Assembly (NCBI RefSeq): GCF_040939455.1
Contig: NC_134129.1
Coordinates: forward strand, 18,302,001 to 18,366,000
Length of the DNA stretch: 64,000 nt
Origin: Microcebus murinus
Lineage: Eukaryota; Chordata; Mammalia; Primates; Cheirogaleidae
Direction: 5' to 3'
Under the pieces are notes generated by a model that saw only the letters and a list, made by a program, of their open reading frames with translations, had not been told where the DNA came from and made no database searches. Positions 48,957 through 61,068 of this stretch are shown piece after piece (positions within the stretch are counted from its first letter, which is position 1; every line of letters starts with the position of its first letter). The position numbers and the translations under genes are program-made.

Positions 48957-49000
48957 TCTGAGGTAGAGTCTGAAGATTTCTGAGGTAGAGTCTGAAGATT
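48957..49000. repeat. 22-bp perfect tandem duplication
   Basis: Two exact copies of a unit beginning TCTGAGGTAGAGTCTGAAGA sit at 48957-48978 and 48979-49000, only five bases before the TA target of transposon copy E. Confidence 0.95.
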
Positions 49001-49007
49001 GTATATA

Positions 49008-49767
49008 CCATGTTTCCCCCCAAATAAGACCTACCCATAAAATAAGCCCTAGCAGGATTTCTAAGCATGTGCGCAATAGAAGCCCCACCGCGAAAATCAG
49101 CCCTAGTGATGGGCGTGGCTATGAAAATCAGCCCTGGTGATGGGCGTGGCTATGAAAATCAGCCCTGGTGGTGGGCGTGGCTATGAAAATCAGCCCTGGT
49201 GGTGGGCGTGGCCATGAAAATCAGCCCTGGTGATGGGCGTGGCTATGAAAATCAGCCCTAGTGATGGGTGTGGCTATGAAAATAAGCCTTAGTGATGGGC
49301 GTGGCTATGAAAATAAGCCCTAGTGATGGGCGTGGCTATGAAAATAAGCCCTAGTGATGGGCGTGGCTATGAAAATAAGCCCTAGTGATGGGCGTGGCTA
49401 TGAAAATAAGCCCTAGTGATGGGCGTGGCTAGGTAGCACATCTGCACAACTCATGTGTGTCGTTGCTGAGCGGGAAAGAACACGAGCAGCCCTTCTCATC
49501 TGCCCCGTGAGAGCTCTAGTGCTCCACAGGAGAGATCGGGGCCAGTGGTTCTAAAGGAAACAGAGTCGCAAGACATTCAGGATGGGATTCGGGATTTGGA
49601 GAGTGAGGATGATGTTCCAGAAGAAGACGACTTCACTCTATTTGAATCAATGTAGATGGTTGTTCCGTACTTAAAAAAAAATAACACATGCCCTGCAAAT
49701 AAGCCCTAGGATGTCTTCTTGAGGAAAAATCAATATAAGAGCCTGTCTTATTTTCCGGAAAACACGG
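49008..49767 (+). mobile_element. TA-flanked DNA transposon, copy E (760 bp, 11 internal 31-bp units)
   Basis: Ends CCATGTTTCCCCCCAAATAA and TTATTTTCCGGAAAACACGG sit between TA at 49006-49007 and 49768-49769. Eleven 31-bp units lie at 49098-49430, the largest array in the family. The body frame has an early stop (GGCTAGGTAG), unlike copies A, C and D. The last units are nearly identical, which suggests recent expansion. Confidence 0.96.
49098..49431 (+). repeat. 31-bp tandem array inside transposon copy E (11 units)
   Basis: Units start at 49098 and then every 31 bp to 49408. Units 1-6 start CAGCCC; units 7-11 start AAGCC. Units 3-4 carry GGTGGTGGGCGTGG. Units 8-10 are identical, consistent with block-wise duplication. 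Confidence 0.97.
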
Positions 49768-49769
49768 TA

Positions 49770-51715
49770 CTAGATGGGATAGAATAAGAACTTGAGTTTG
49801 CCTGATGAAGAGGTCCAACAAATAGGATTGATTTGGATACTAATAGCAAAAGTGGAGCGTGTTGGAGAAGAACCAGGCATGAAGGAGGGGACTATACTGA
49901 AACTTATAATATGCATTATGTGTTAATTCTGAACTGGATAGAAGCCGTCTGGATGGAGAGATATATAATCAAGTTCACATGATAGGTTAGGGTTTTCAGC
50001 AAAAAAGGCGATTTTTTTAAAAAAAGTCACCAAAGTGGGTGATCATGGGTAAGAAAGAAAAAGATTGTATAGAAACCAGGAGAAGACTAACCTTTGAAGG
50101 ATTGTTTTAGAGGATGACGGAGCAGGCAAATGAAATAAAGAGAAGAAATAGGCATGTTCTATCTCAAAAATCACGAAACTATGTAAATATCTGAAATCAT
50201 CCCTGGAGGACTGAGCTGATGAAGGGTAGAGAACGGTGGGTCTGATTCGAGAGTTTTCGGAGCTGGACACTTGTTCGAAGCACCAGCAAGTACCTTCACT
50301 CGGATTCTGCTGAGACACAGTGAGAGAGGGGTTAATTTTAATGGCTTGGATAAAACCCAAAATCAAAGTCATGTTTACAGCTTGCTGCCTCCATTCGTAC
50401 ACTAGAAAAATAATACCTACCACTTTGCAGGCAATTTTGGAAAGAATGGCATGCTCTGCAAAAGGGCTCAAAGCCACTCGGATACAACACTTAAAAAATA
50501 CAATGAACTGATGATAATTATGACCATCATCAATTTGTTGCCATGGAAAAATTTTTGCTGGGACTCCAATGGAGTTGAACACGGATACAATGCCAACACC
50601 GCGTAAGTAATTGCAATTTTCCTCATTATGCCTGTGTCTGGAAATAAAAGTCTAACAATAGGTTTTCGCAGTGGGCACGGGTACCCGGTATTATGTTCCA
50701 GGCGTGGTGTAGGCACGTTCTCGGACTACAAGAGCTCGTGATATTTCTAGGGTCAATATGAAAAGCTAATCTAGCCCCCCAAATCATCGGATTTGCCTGT
50801 CTCCAGGGTCTACATTAATCCAGAAAAGCGTTGTGTTATTGCTTTGTGTTGTCCCATAATAAAAAGCACCAGATAGTAGAGTAATTCCCACTCTCGTCCA
50901 GTAAATTTTGATTTCCTTCTAAGCACATTTTCAGCAGCTAGGAAGTGATTTATCTTTATAGGGGCAGAACACCTCTAGCTTTTGGTAATTGAGTTGTAGA
51001 TTTCTAGACCATTGGCGACTATAACATGGCTGATGATGAGTTTTTTCCCAACCTCCTCATTTTACAGATGAAAGAAACTGAGGCTCAAAGAAGTCAAACG
51101 AGTAACAGAGTATTACTGTGTTTTGAGTGAAGCACGGGACATTTCTATTTGCTGACAACCATGATTCTCTTGAAATAACTTATTTATTTTAAACTTCTCT
51201 TACGGAAAAAAAATCGATTCGAGTAAACACCGTGCACCGTTGTTTTAAATACGAAAGGCATTAACTATTAGGGAGTGGATATGGATTTTCTAATAACCTC
51301 TGAAACTTCACCAGTGCCAGGATAGCTCTGGTGAGGAACAAAGTATTGGGACTCGGGGACTTTTGCTTCAGGGCCAGCGTTTTGACTCCTATCTCCTGCC
51401 CCTGAGTTTCTGTTTTCTTACCGTAGACTGAAGTGGCAGGAAAAACCTCAGAACCTTTTTACCTTACACATCCAGCCCTGACAAGAGTGCTGGCCTGACA
51501 AGACACACAAATGATGAGAGTCTGTTATGTGGAATTGGGAAGCCCTTTGCCTGGCTTCCTCTGGGTATTCAGAAGGTCTCACCAAGCCAGTGAAGACCCA
51601 GTTCCATATACTAGACACTTATTTGAGGGTCATGTCAAACTCTCACAGCACAAATGCCCGAGATGGGTTTCAATGGAAATCCATCTTCCCAGAAGACATT
51701 GGTGTTCCAGGCACT
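49770..51715. other. Intronic sequence with MIR-like traces
   Basis: 51040-51115 (CCTCCTCATTTTACAGATGA, AACTGAGGCTCAAAGAAGTC) is a MIR fragment. 50395-50420 is weakly MIR-like. The 179-aa minus-strand frame at 50043-50582 has no recognisable domain and is judged a chance frame. Confidence 0.45.
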
Positions 51716-51734
51716 GCTTTATTATTTCTTTTTT

Positions 51735-52062
51735 ATTTATTTTGTATTTTTTTAGACAGAATCTCTGTTGCCCAGGCTAGAGTGAGTGCCGTGGTGTCAG
51801 CCTAGCTCACAGCAACCTCAAACTCCTGGGCTCAAGCGATCCTCCTGCCTCAGCCTCCCGAGTAGCTGGGACTACAGGCATTCGCTACCATGCCCGGCTC
51901 ATTTTTTGTATATATATTTTTAGTTGGTCAATTAATTTCTTTCTATTTTTAGTAGAGACGGGGTCTCGCTCAGGATGGTTTCGAACTCCCAACCTTGAGC
52001 AATCCGCCCGCCTCTGCCTCCCAGCGTGCTAGGATTACAGGCGTGATCCACCGCACCCGGCC
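51735..52062 (-). mobile_element. Alu, lemur-type
   Basis: TTTTTTTAGACAGAATCTCTG to GATCCACCGCACCCGGCC, with the linker TTTTTAGTTGGTCAATTAAT. Minor deletions near its 3' end (AGACAGAATCTCTGTTGCCC). Confidence 0.96.
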
Positions 52063-52089
52063 TGTGTCAAAGACTCTTTAGAGTCTCTT

Positions 52090-52450
52090 ATGGCACTCTG
52101 CCACTGGGGTACAGAACTCTTTGTCGTGTGTCTCTGGGCTTTTCACATGCTTCCAGGATGTCTTTGTTTTCTTCTCTGCTCCAAATTCCTACTTGTCACC
52201 TCCTCTCAGAAGCCACCCATGATCTACAAGTTGAGTTGGGTGTTCCCCAAAGGGCTCCTATCATCCCTGTGGTTTGCTAATCAAATCTACTTCCTTGTCT
52301 GTCTCCCACCACCAAACTGTGAGTCCTTTTAGGTCAAAATTATTTTTATAACACCTGACTCCGTGTCTGATTCGCGTAGGACGGTCCTGGTAAATATTTG
52401 ATAAATGCATTTTTGACCTGACAAATATTAATAAAGGAATGAGTGAATAA
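52090..52450 (+). mobile_element. L2 LINE 3'-end fragment
   Basis: TCTCTGGGCTTTTCACATGC, TTCTCTGCTCCAAATTCCTA, CACCTCCTCTCAGAAGCCAC, GTGAGTCCTTTTAGGTCAAA, ATATTTGATAAATGCATTTT are arranged as in the L2 3' region. Confidence 0.65.
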
Positions 52451-53847
52451 TATACAAGCACCTAAAGCTAAACCTACACAGTCCTTGTAGCAAGATGTCA
52501 ACATTCCCAGTGCTAAATTTTATTGATTCAGAAGTTGTCGAAATTAATAGCCTTTAATAGAGCTTAGTAGCCCCCAGTTCAAGGCTTCAGAACAAAAATA
52601 ACGCAGGGAAAATGCCATGATGTAAAAAAATAGTTACCTTAAATGGAACAGCCAGACTTCAGAATCAAACACAAATGCTCATATGGAATCGAAACTCTGT
52701 AGGTCCCCGAGAGACTTCCCTTCTGCTGTCTAAATTTAATGTGGGTAACTTATCATTCCATAAATACGTGTCAGCTACTGTACATGCATATGCTTTCCAT
52801 CTTCTGCGTGCGTTTCAGCTCTTGGCTTCAGTGAGTGTATAAACTATAGCATGAAATAACTTGCATAGATTTTTCTGTTGGAATGGAGTGGGTCAAAAAG
52901 CTGGAGCACATGCAGTCGAATACACATTTTTTTTTTTTTTTTAGAAAAGAGCTACAGGATCCTGCCATTAATAGACATTCTATTGTAAGTTCCTCTCTTC
53001 CTGGTGTATCTTTAATGACACATCCACTGAGTAATGATGACGGTTCAAGCGAGTGAGGAAAACAAAAAGCCCTTTGGAACTGGGAACAAGGTGTTGAGCC
53101 AGGCCTTTCTTTGATACAGTTCTGTCAACCCGCTGGCAGGAAATTGTGCTTATTTTGAAAGACGGTGGCCTTGCTCATCTTTAATAAGACTAAAACTTTG
53201 GAGAGTGATTATGCAACCAGTGGACAAGGGGGAACCACAGAAGCTGCCAACGGGACAGGCAAAATACACTGTCCATCTCTACACAGATAGACTAGCCCAC
53301 TGAATCTTACAGACACAAGACTAGAAATTGTTTTTTTCACCGAAATACCCTCTTTTAATAATTAAAGGATTTATATACTGGGATATTTCTAGGCCATTCA
53401 CACACTGAATTTTTTTTTTTTTTTATTCACTGATTCAGTATGCAATTTTTTTTTTTTTCTTGTCGTGCTTTTTTTGTACATCACGCTAGGACAGGCATTC
53501 TGGTTGAAGTGAGAAGTCAAATAGCACATGGTCCCTGCCGTCTTCATAGCCTACGCGAGGAGACTGAAAAATATATTCAAAATCGTAACATTTAGTGAAT
53601 ACTATGAGATGATTATTGTAGTTACATGGTATGGAGGTAGCATAACCGTATAACAAAGGGGAGTGTCAGCAGACAGGGTTTACTTAGAATCAAATTGGAG
53701 TCCAGACTTGAGAAATGTAAGATAAGATTTAATAGCTCTGGAAATTTTCCCTGTTTGGTCAAAAGAAAATGGAGGAAGCTATGAGATCCTCAAGTATCCA
53801 AAGACATTTCAGTTAACAGGGAAATGGAAAGGTCTGAACACGATCTG
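52451..53847. other. Intronic sequence, mostly unique
   Basis: Poly(T) runs lie at 52927-52943, 53411-53424 and 53447-53459. No exon or named repeat was recognised. Confidence 0.4.
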
Positions 53848-53876
53848 ATAACCTAATAATTCATAATCTAATAATT

Positions 53877-53940
53877 TTTTTCACTTCTTTTTATTTTATT
53901 TTAGCATGTTGTGGGGGTACGAGTGTTAAGGTTACATATA
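53877..53940 (-). mobile_element. Extremely truncated L1 3' end (~60 bp)
   Basis: TTATTTTATTTTAGCATGTT, GTGGGGGTACGAGTGTTAAG, GTTACATATA is the terminal piece of a lemur-type L1. ATAACCTAATAATT follows it at 53941-53954. ATAATCTAATAATT abuts the tail on the left, and a further ATAACCTAATAATT lies at 53849-53862. Confidence 0.85.
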
Positions 53941-54474
53941 ATAACCTAATAATTAGTACTGCCAAGGTCAACCCTGTCTGTGTCTGACATGATGTTTGAG
54001 TAGCTGAAGACAGGCAAACTTGAGCAATGTCATCCTTGGCTTAGTGCGGGACGTCCACAGAGACATGAGGGTTCAAAATCGAGTCAATGCCTTAACTCTT
54101 TTTTTTTTTTTTTTTAATTTTTTTTTTAGTATCCTAGGAAAAGTTGTATCAGAAAATGCCTTAGCTCTTAATAACATGTAATAGTAATGGTACAAAGAAC
54201 TAAGCTGGTAGTTGGTCTTATGCAGTTGGCCCATGTCTGTCTTTTCAGAATGGACCCGACTATAGGGTAGAAATGAAAATGCCACAGGAATATAAGTTCT
54301 GAGTAATTTCTGAGGCAATGACAGTATCAGCGATCACTTGTGTACACCCCTTCAACCTCTCCATGAAGAACCTGAGTCTTTTCACACTTCTCACTGTTTT
54401 TATTTCACAGTTCTCACTGTAATTATTGATGTCCACCTGAACCTGAGAATAACCCATTTTTTGTTTTGTTTATT
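53941..54474. other. Intronic sequence, unassigned
   Basis: It contains a long poly(T) stretch (54100-54128). Nothing is assigned. Confidence 0.4.
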
Positions 54475-55170
54475 TTTAGCAGCTTTTAGGAGATATAATT
54501 CACACACCACACAATTCACCCACTTAAAGTGCATATGGGGCTTTGGTATATTATTACTTAATATGATATGATATCAATTATAATATTAACAGTCTAATAT
54601 GATATTAATTATATAATTAGAATATATTACATTATTAATTTTTTAAAATGGTGGTAATATATATAACAGAAAATTTGACGTTTGAAGCATTTTAAGTGTA
54701 CAGTTTAATGGCGTTATTTACAACCACAATGTCCCATAACCGTCACCAGGATCTATTTCCAAAATTTTTTAACCATCCCAAAAAGAAATTGTGTACCTAT
54801 TAAGCATTAACTCCCATCAACCCCTCCCTGCAGCCTCTGGCAACTTCTAATCTGCTTCCTGCTTCTATGGATTCGCTTAATCCAAATATTTCACAATGAT
54901 CGATTGGAATGGTACATTATTTATCCTTTTGTGCCTGACTTCTTTTACTCAGCACTGTGTTTTCAAGCTTCATCTATGCTGTTGTATATATCAGACATTC
55001 ATTTCTTGTTATGGATGAATGATATCTCACTGTGTGTGTGTGTGTGTGTGTGTGTGTATGCATATATATTCCCACATGTTGTTTATCCATTCATCTGTTG
55101 ATGGACACGGGTTGTGTCAACTTTTTTGGCCACTGTGAACAATGCTGCCATGGAGATTGGCGTACAGTCA
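54475..55170 (-). mobile_element. Old L1 3'-region fragment (L1M-type), with internal (GT)n
   Basis: GAGATATAATTCACACACCA, CACCCACTTAAAGTGCATAT, CATTTTAAGTGTACAGTTTA, CTCCCATCAACCCCTCCCTG, TCAGCACTGTGTTTTCAAGC and GTTGATGGACACGGGTTGTG are old-L1 3' sequence in reverse. A (GT)n microsatellite (55031-55057) sits inside. Confidence 0.88.
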
Positions 55171-56096
<926 letters not shown>

Positions 56097-56109
56097 ATTC
56101 CTCTTTTTT

Positions 56110-56580
56110 GACTGGCATAATAAGATGCAGAACATTTTGGCAAAAATAAATAATAGACCAGCTTTAGAAGCACCATTACACTGTGTAGTTTTCTGATCAC
56201 CTCATCAGAGTTCAGGTACCAACATGTAAACGAAATCAGAAGCTGGCATTTTAAAGAAAAGAGAAACGGCGAGTAGCTCAAATTAAAATATAACCCACCA
56301 TTAATATGGAGGTAACGGATTGACTATGGAGATACATGGGTTAACTTTGCATGAAATTTGTGCAGGTTGTGCTGTCATGCTGCAAGTTAAACGTCCTGTC
56401 AAAGTCATTGCACTCACTGACACATTCTAACAGTCTCTTTATTTAAATCTTGTTCATTCCTTCCCTATCCGGAAGGGATTAGGCTTGGATTTATCTCAAA
56501 GGAACAGATTTCTGGAATGATGTTAAGATCAACTCATGGAAGACAATGCCATGGCAGCTTAAGATCTATCAGGCTTCTGA
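56110..56580. other. Intronic sequence, unassigned
   Basis: Unique-looking sequence between an Alu and an L1. No motif is assigned. Confidence 0.4.
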
Positions 56581-56585
56581 ACAGG

Positions 56586-57800
56586 ATTATTTATTTATTT
56601 CGGAGTATTGTTACAGAGGTACAAATGTTTTGGCTACGTGATTCAGCTTTTGGACAGTTGGAGTAAAGTTATAAGTGTGTCCATCACCAGATAGTGTGCA
56701 CTGTACCTCTTAGGCGGGACTTTACCCATCCCCTCTCTCCCCCTCCCACCTGCTTGATTTCCATCGACTTTTACTCCCATATGTGCACATGCGTGTTGAT
56801 CGATGAGTTCCGATTTAAAAGTGAGTACATTCGGTGTTTGTTTTTCCATCCTTTAGGTACTTCACTTAAGTGAATGGTCTCCAGTTCCATCCAGGTGATT
56901 ACAAAAGGTATTAGTTCACCATTTTTTTCCCCCTGTGGCCAAGTAGCACTCCATGGTGTACATATACCACGTTTTATTAATCCACTCGTGGATTGATGGG
57001 CACTTGGGTTGACTCTACATCTTTGCGACTCTGTGAATTGTGCTGCTGCGACAAACTTTCAAGCACAAGTGTCTTTTTGATAAAACGGCTTTCTTTTTTT
57101 TTCCCCCTTTGGGTAAATACCCAGTAGTGGGATTGCTGGATCAAATGGTAGGTGTACTTTTAGTTCTTTGAGGTGTGTCCATACTACTTTCCATAGAGGT
57201 TGTACTAGTTTGCAGTCCCACCAGCAGTATCTGAGTGTTCCTATCTCTCCATATCCACGCCAGCATCTCTTGTTTGGGGATTTCTTGATAAAAGCCATTC
57301 CCCCTGCAGTTAGTTTTTGATTTGCATTTCCCTGATGATTAGAGACATTGAACATTTTTTCATATATTTATCGGGCATTAGCCTATGTTCTTTTTAAAAG
57401 CTTCTGTTCACGTCTCTTACCTACTTTTCTATGGGGTTGTTTGATTTTTTCTTGCTCATTTGTTTGAGTTCTTTGTAGATTCTGGTTATTAGCCCTTTAT
57501 CGGATATACAGCATGCAAATATTTTCTCCCATTCTGTAGGTTGTCTATTCACTCTGCTGATTGTTTCTTTGGCTGTGCAGAAGCCATTTAATGTAATCAC
57601 GTCCCATTTATTTGTTTTGGTGTTGCTGTGATTGCCTTGGGGTCTTCTTCATAAATTCTTTGCCTAGGCTGATATGTAGGAAGAGTTTTTCAAACATTTT
57701 CTTCTAGAATTCTTACAGTTGATGCCTGTTATACATCTTGAGTTAATTTTTGTGAGTGGTGAGAGGTAAGGATCTTGTTTCAATCTTCTACATGAATAGG
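56586..57800 (-). mobile_element. Older lemur/primate L1, 5'-truncated (~1.2 kb)
   Basis: Minus-strand 3' UTR (TTTCGGAGTATTGTTACAGA, CATCCCCTCTCTCCCCCTCC) and ORF2 3' end. The minus strand at 57059-57355 still gives [20 protein letters not shown], but frames are broken. AGGATT on both sides (56583, 57799) may be the remains of the target duplication. More diverged than the copies at 4.2, 33.1 and 36.0 kb. Confidence 0.9.
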
Positions 57801-57949
57801 ATTTTAAGTTCAGAAAACGTTTTTCTGACATAGCCTGGGAAACGCACATATAGAAGTTATAATTGAATAAAATAAAATTCTCTCTCCAGCTGTACAAAAA
57901 ATGTGGGCCATTTGGTCCTGCATTTAGATGCTTAGCTGTGTGTTTGATT

Positions 57950-58140
57950 GTGAGTCAGACTGTGTGGATCATACTCTTGACTACTCTGATTTGTTCTTTG
58001 ACGTTGGATAAGTTACCTCCATCCTTCCTCAGTGAAACGGGAAAAATAATAAAATCTAGATCTTTAGTGTTGTGGAGATTAAATAAAATAATGAAACTCA
58101 CATGCTTTATGCATAGCAAGCAGCAAAACGACATTAGTTG
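57950..58140 (+). mobile_element. MIR SINE fragment
   Basis: TGACGTTGGATAAGTTACCT, TCCTTCCTCAGTGAAACGGG, TGTTGTGGAGATTAAATAAA, ACATGCTTTATGCATAGCAA follow the MIR order. Confidence 0.7.
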
Positions 58141-59266
58141 TTATTTATTTTTCAATTACAGATAATATTCATTATGCTTGAAAATGAGAATTAAATAAAC
58201 ACATCTCTGGATACCCTACTGGCCCAGGTGCAAAGACGAACAGAACTAGATAAATCTTTGAAAGAGCTGTGAGATCATTGTATATTTAAGGAGATCAAAT
58301 GCCATCCAGCACCCATGTAGAGAATCCATTTCTACCCTTGGCATTCTTTACTAGGATTATTTATAGGCTGTGAGAGAATTTAGAGCCTCCGTGAATTTTA
58401 AAACAAACAAAGAACAAAATAGTAGCACCAAGCGTTTCAACCTTTGCTTTCTCACTCCCAACAAGTTAATTAATCTTTCTGTCTTAACTGTTTATTTCAC
58501 CAGAGTGTCTGAATAACTTCGGCAAAGGGGAAGCCCAAAGCCTTAAGGTCAATTCACGGTTTTAAGATACTCAATTGGGTTTTTTTGTTTGTTTGTTTGT
58601 TTTGTTTTTTCCTGTGTGACCCTATTGCTTAAATGGGAAGTGTCTTATTCAGAAAATCCCCATGTTTTGCAGTTAAGCCTGTAAAGTCTTAGCTAACTAT
58701 GGGAGTATATTTTGTGTTAGTCTTTGTAAGCATCCACAGATAAGTTGAGCAAAAGACTGGAGAATAGGAAAGGTAGCCCTGAACGAAACCACCAATCTCC
58801 CCTGAATACCTTATATTTAGTAAACTTTCCTTAAAAGGGGTTTTGTTAAGTATTACATAGAATATATTTTCTTCCCTTGCATGACTCTTCTTTGACTCTT
58901 AATTACAGAAGCTCAAAGAGAACAGAGGGGCGGTAGATAATTGACAAAGCAAAATGTTAGCTTCTGTTACAGATGACAGTCGTTGAAGAAAAACTTCAAC
59001 AAGGGGATGTAATACCCAAGTCTGAGAGCATGACCTACAAAACTATCCCTACAAGGCATTCGATAGATTTTCAGAAGCTATTTCAGAACATATAGTCCCA
59101 TAAACCTAAAACTGGATTGCTTTTAAAATTTTAAGTGAAATCAAGGTGTGTTCAAGTGTTTGCTTCGGACAAAATTAATTTAAAGGACATAAAGCCAAGG
59201 AAAAATGAATACTTAGACACCAAAGCTGTGCCATGATCCTCACAAGCCGGCATATTTTATTAAGAT
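58141..59266. other. Intronic sequence, mostly unique
   Basis: A (GTTT)n patch lies at 58582-58605. No exon or transposon was recognised. Confidence 0.4.
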
Positions 59267-59277
59267 GACATAAACCA

Positions 59278-59624
59278 GGCTGGGCGCAGTGGCTCACGCC
59301 TGTAATCCTAGCACTCTGGGAGGCCGAGGCGGGAGGATCGCTAAAGGTCAGGAGTTCGAAACCAGCCTGAGCAAGAGTGAGACCCTGTCTCTATTATAAA
59401 TAGAAAGAAATTAGCCAAAACAACTAAAAATATATAGGAAAATGAGCAGGGCATGGTGGTGCACGCCTGTAGCCCCAGCTACTTGGGAGGCTGAGGCAGG
59501 AGGATCGCTTGAACCCAGGAGTTGGAGGTTGCTGTGAGCGAGGCTGACGCCACGGCACTCACTCTAGCCCAGGCAATAGAAATGAGACTCTGTCTCAAAA
59601 AAAAAAAAAAAAAAAAAAAAAAAA
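59278..59624 (+). mobile_element. Alu, lemur-type, full length
   Basis: GGCTGGGCGCAGTGGCTCAC to a long poly(A) tail. The linker is TAGAAAGAAATTAGCCAAAA. Perfect target duplication GACATAAACCA lies at 59267-59277 and 59625-59635. The clean poly(A) of about 28 nt suggests a young insertion. Confidence 0.98.
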
Positions 59625-59635
59625 GACATAAACCA

Positions 59636-60169
59636 AATGAGGCCATGTGACTTAAACATAGTTACTTTGAGCTGGATATATCCTACAAAACTGGGAGAGA
59701 AGCAACCGTTATCTTTTCGGCCACATTTTCTCTCCACTCCATAATAATTCTAGGGCCTTCTTTCTATAAAAACTATTCTCGTGCAGGAATCTTGGGCCAC
59801 TCCATGTAAACGTGCACTATTTCTCTCTGGAGTATTCGGAGGTCAAGCCTCAGAATTAAAGGGATACGTCAGTAGCCAGTGAACAATTCATTATCTTTGT
59901 GAAAACAAACATGTGAATAATCATTTATTTGATTTCATGGTTGTGGGGTGGGCAGTGGAGAAAGTAGATCCTTTTCAGACACTCCGCTGGTGGCTGCAAA
60001 AGCCTTCTCACCCTACCCTGTGGTCCCACTGACACCCTGGTGCGAAAGTGAAGTATTTTCTACCAATTCTAATAGACTGAAAATTAAAAAAAAATGGCTT
60101 GCTTACAAAAAAAATATTAATCTATTACTACAAGGATTTCATTTACCAACAGCCTGCGAAGACTGCCTT
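59636..60169. other. Intronic sequence, unassigned
   Basis: Unique-looking sequence leading into the minisatellite. No exon was seen. Confidence 0.4.
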
Positions 60170-61068
60170 TGTGCGCCTCTGTGTGTGTACGCGTGTGTAT
60201 CTGTGTGTGTGCATGTGTCTCTATGTATATGTATGTGTCTCTGTGTGCATGCATGTGTATCTGTGTGCATGAATGTGTATCTGTGTATGTATGTGTATGC
60301 ATGTGTATCTGTGTGTATGTATGTGTATCTATGTGTATGTATGTGTATCTATGTGCATGCAGGTATCTCTGTGTGTATGTGTCTCTGTGTGCATGCATGT
60401 GTATCTGTGTGCACGAATGTGTATCTGTGTATGTATGTGTATGCATGTGTATCTGTGTGTATGTATGTGTATCTATGTGCATGCAGGTATCTCTGTGTGT
60501 ATGTATGTGTATCTGTGTGCACAAAAGTGTATCTGTGTGTACGCATGTGTATCTGTGTGCATGCATATGTTTCTGTGTATGTATGTATATCTGTGTGCAT
60601 ACATGTGTATCTGTGTATGCATGTGTATCTGTGTGCACACATGTGTATCTGTGTATATGCATGTGTATCTGTGTGCACAAATGTGTATCTGTGTGTATGT
60701 GTGTGTATCTCTGTGCACACACGTATCTGTGTGCACACATTTGTATTTGCATGTATGCATGTGTATCTATGTGTAGGCATGTGTATCTCTGTGCATGCAT
60801 GTGTATCTGTGTGCATGCATGTGTATCTGTGTGTATGCATGTGCATCTCTGTGCACACATGTGTATCTGTATGCACACATGTGTATCTGTGTATGTACGT
60901 GCATCTGTGTATGCATGTGTATCTGTGTGTATGTGTGTGTATCTCTGTGCACATACGTATCTGTGTGCACGCATGTGTATCTGTGTGCACACATGTGTAT
61001 CTGTGTGTAGGCATGTGTATCTGTGTGCACACATGTGTATCTGTGTAGGCATGTGTATCTGTGTGCAG
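60170..61068. repeat. TG-rich minisatellite (~18-20-bp unit, 0.9 kb) with higher-order repeat
   Basis: The basic unit is ATGTGTATCTGTGTGCATGC with many variants. Long runs are strictly alternating purine-pyrimidine (TGTGTGCATGCATGTGTA). A 144-bp block starting GTCTCTGTGTGCATGC (60237) recurs at 60381 in shortened form, and another longer-range pair (CTCTGTGCACACACGTATCT, CTCTGTGCACATACGTATCT) lies ~236 bp apart. Open frames of over 300 residues on both strands (Cys/Val/Met-rich plus, His/Thr-rich minus) follow from the stop-poor repeat and are not genes. Confidence 0.97.

Noticed and set aside
50043..50582. 179-codon minus-strand open frame
   Set aside because: No recognisable domain, and mixed composition typical of chance in non-coding DNA. 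The most it overlaps is weak MIR-like text.
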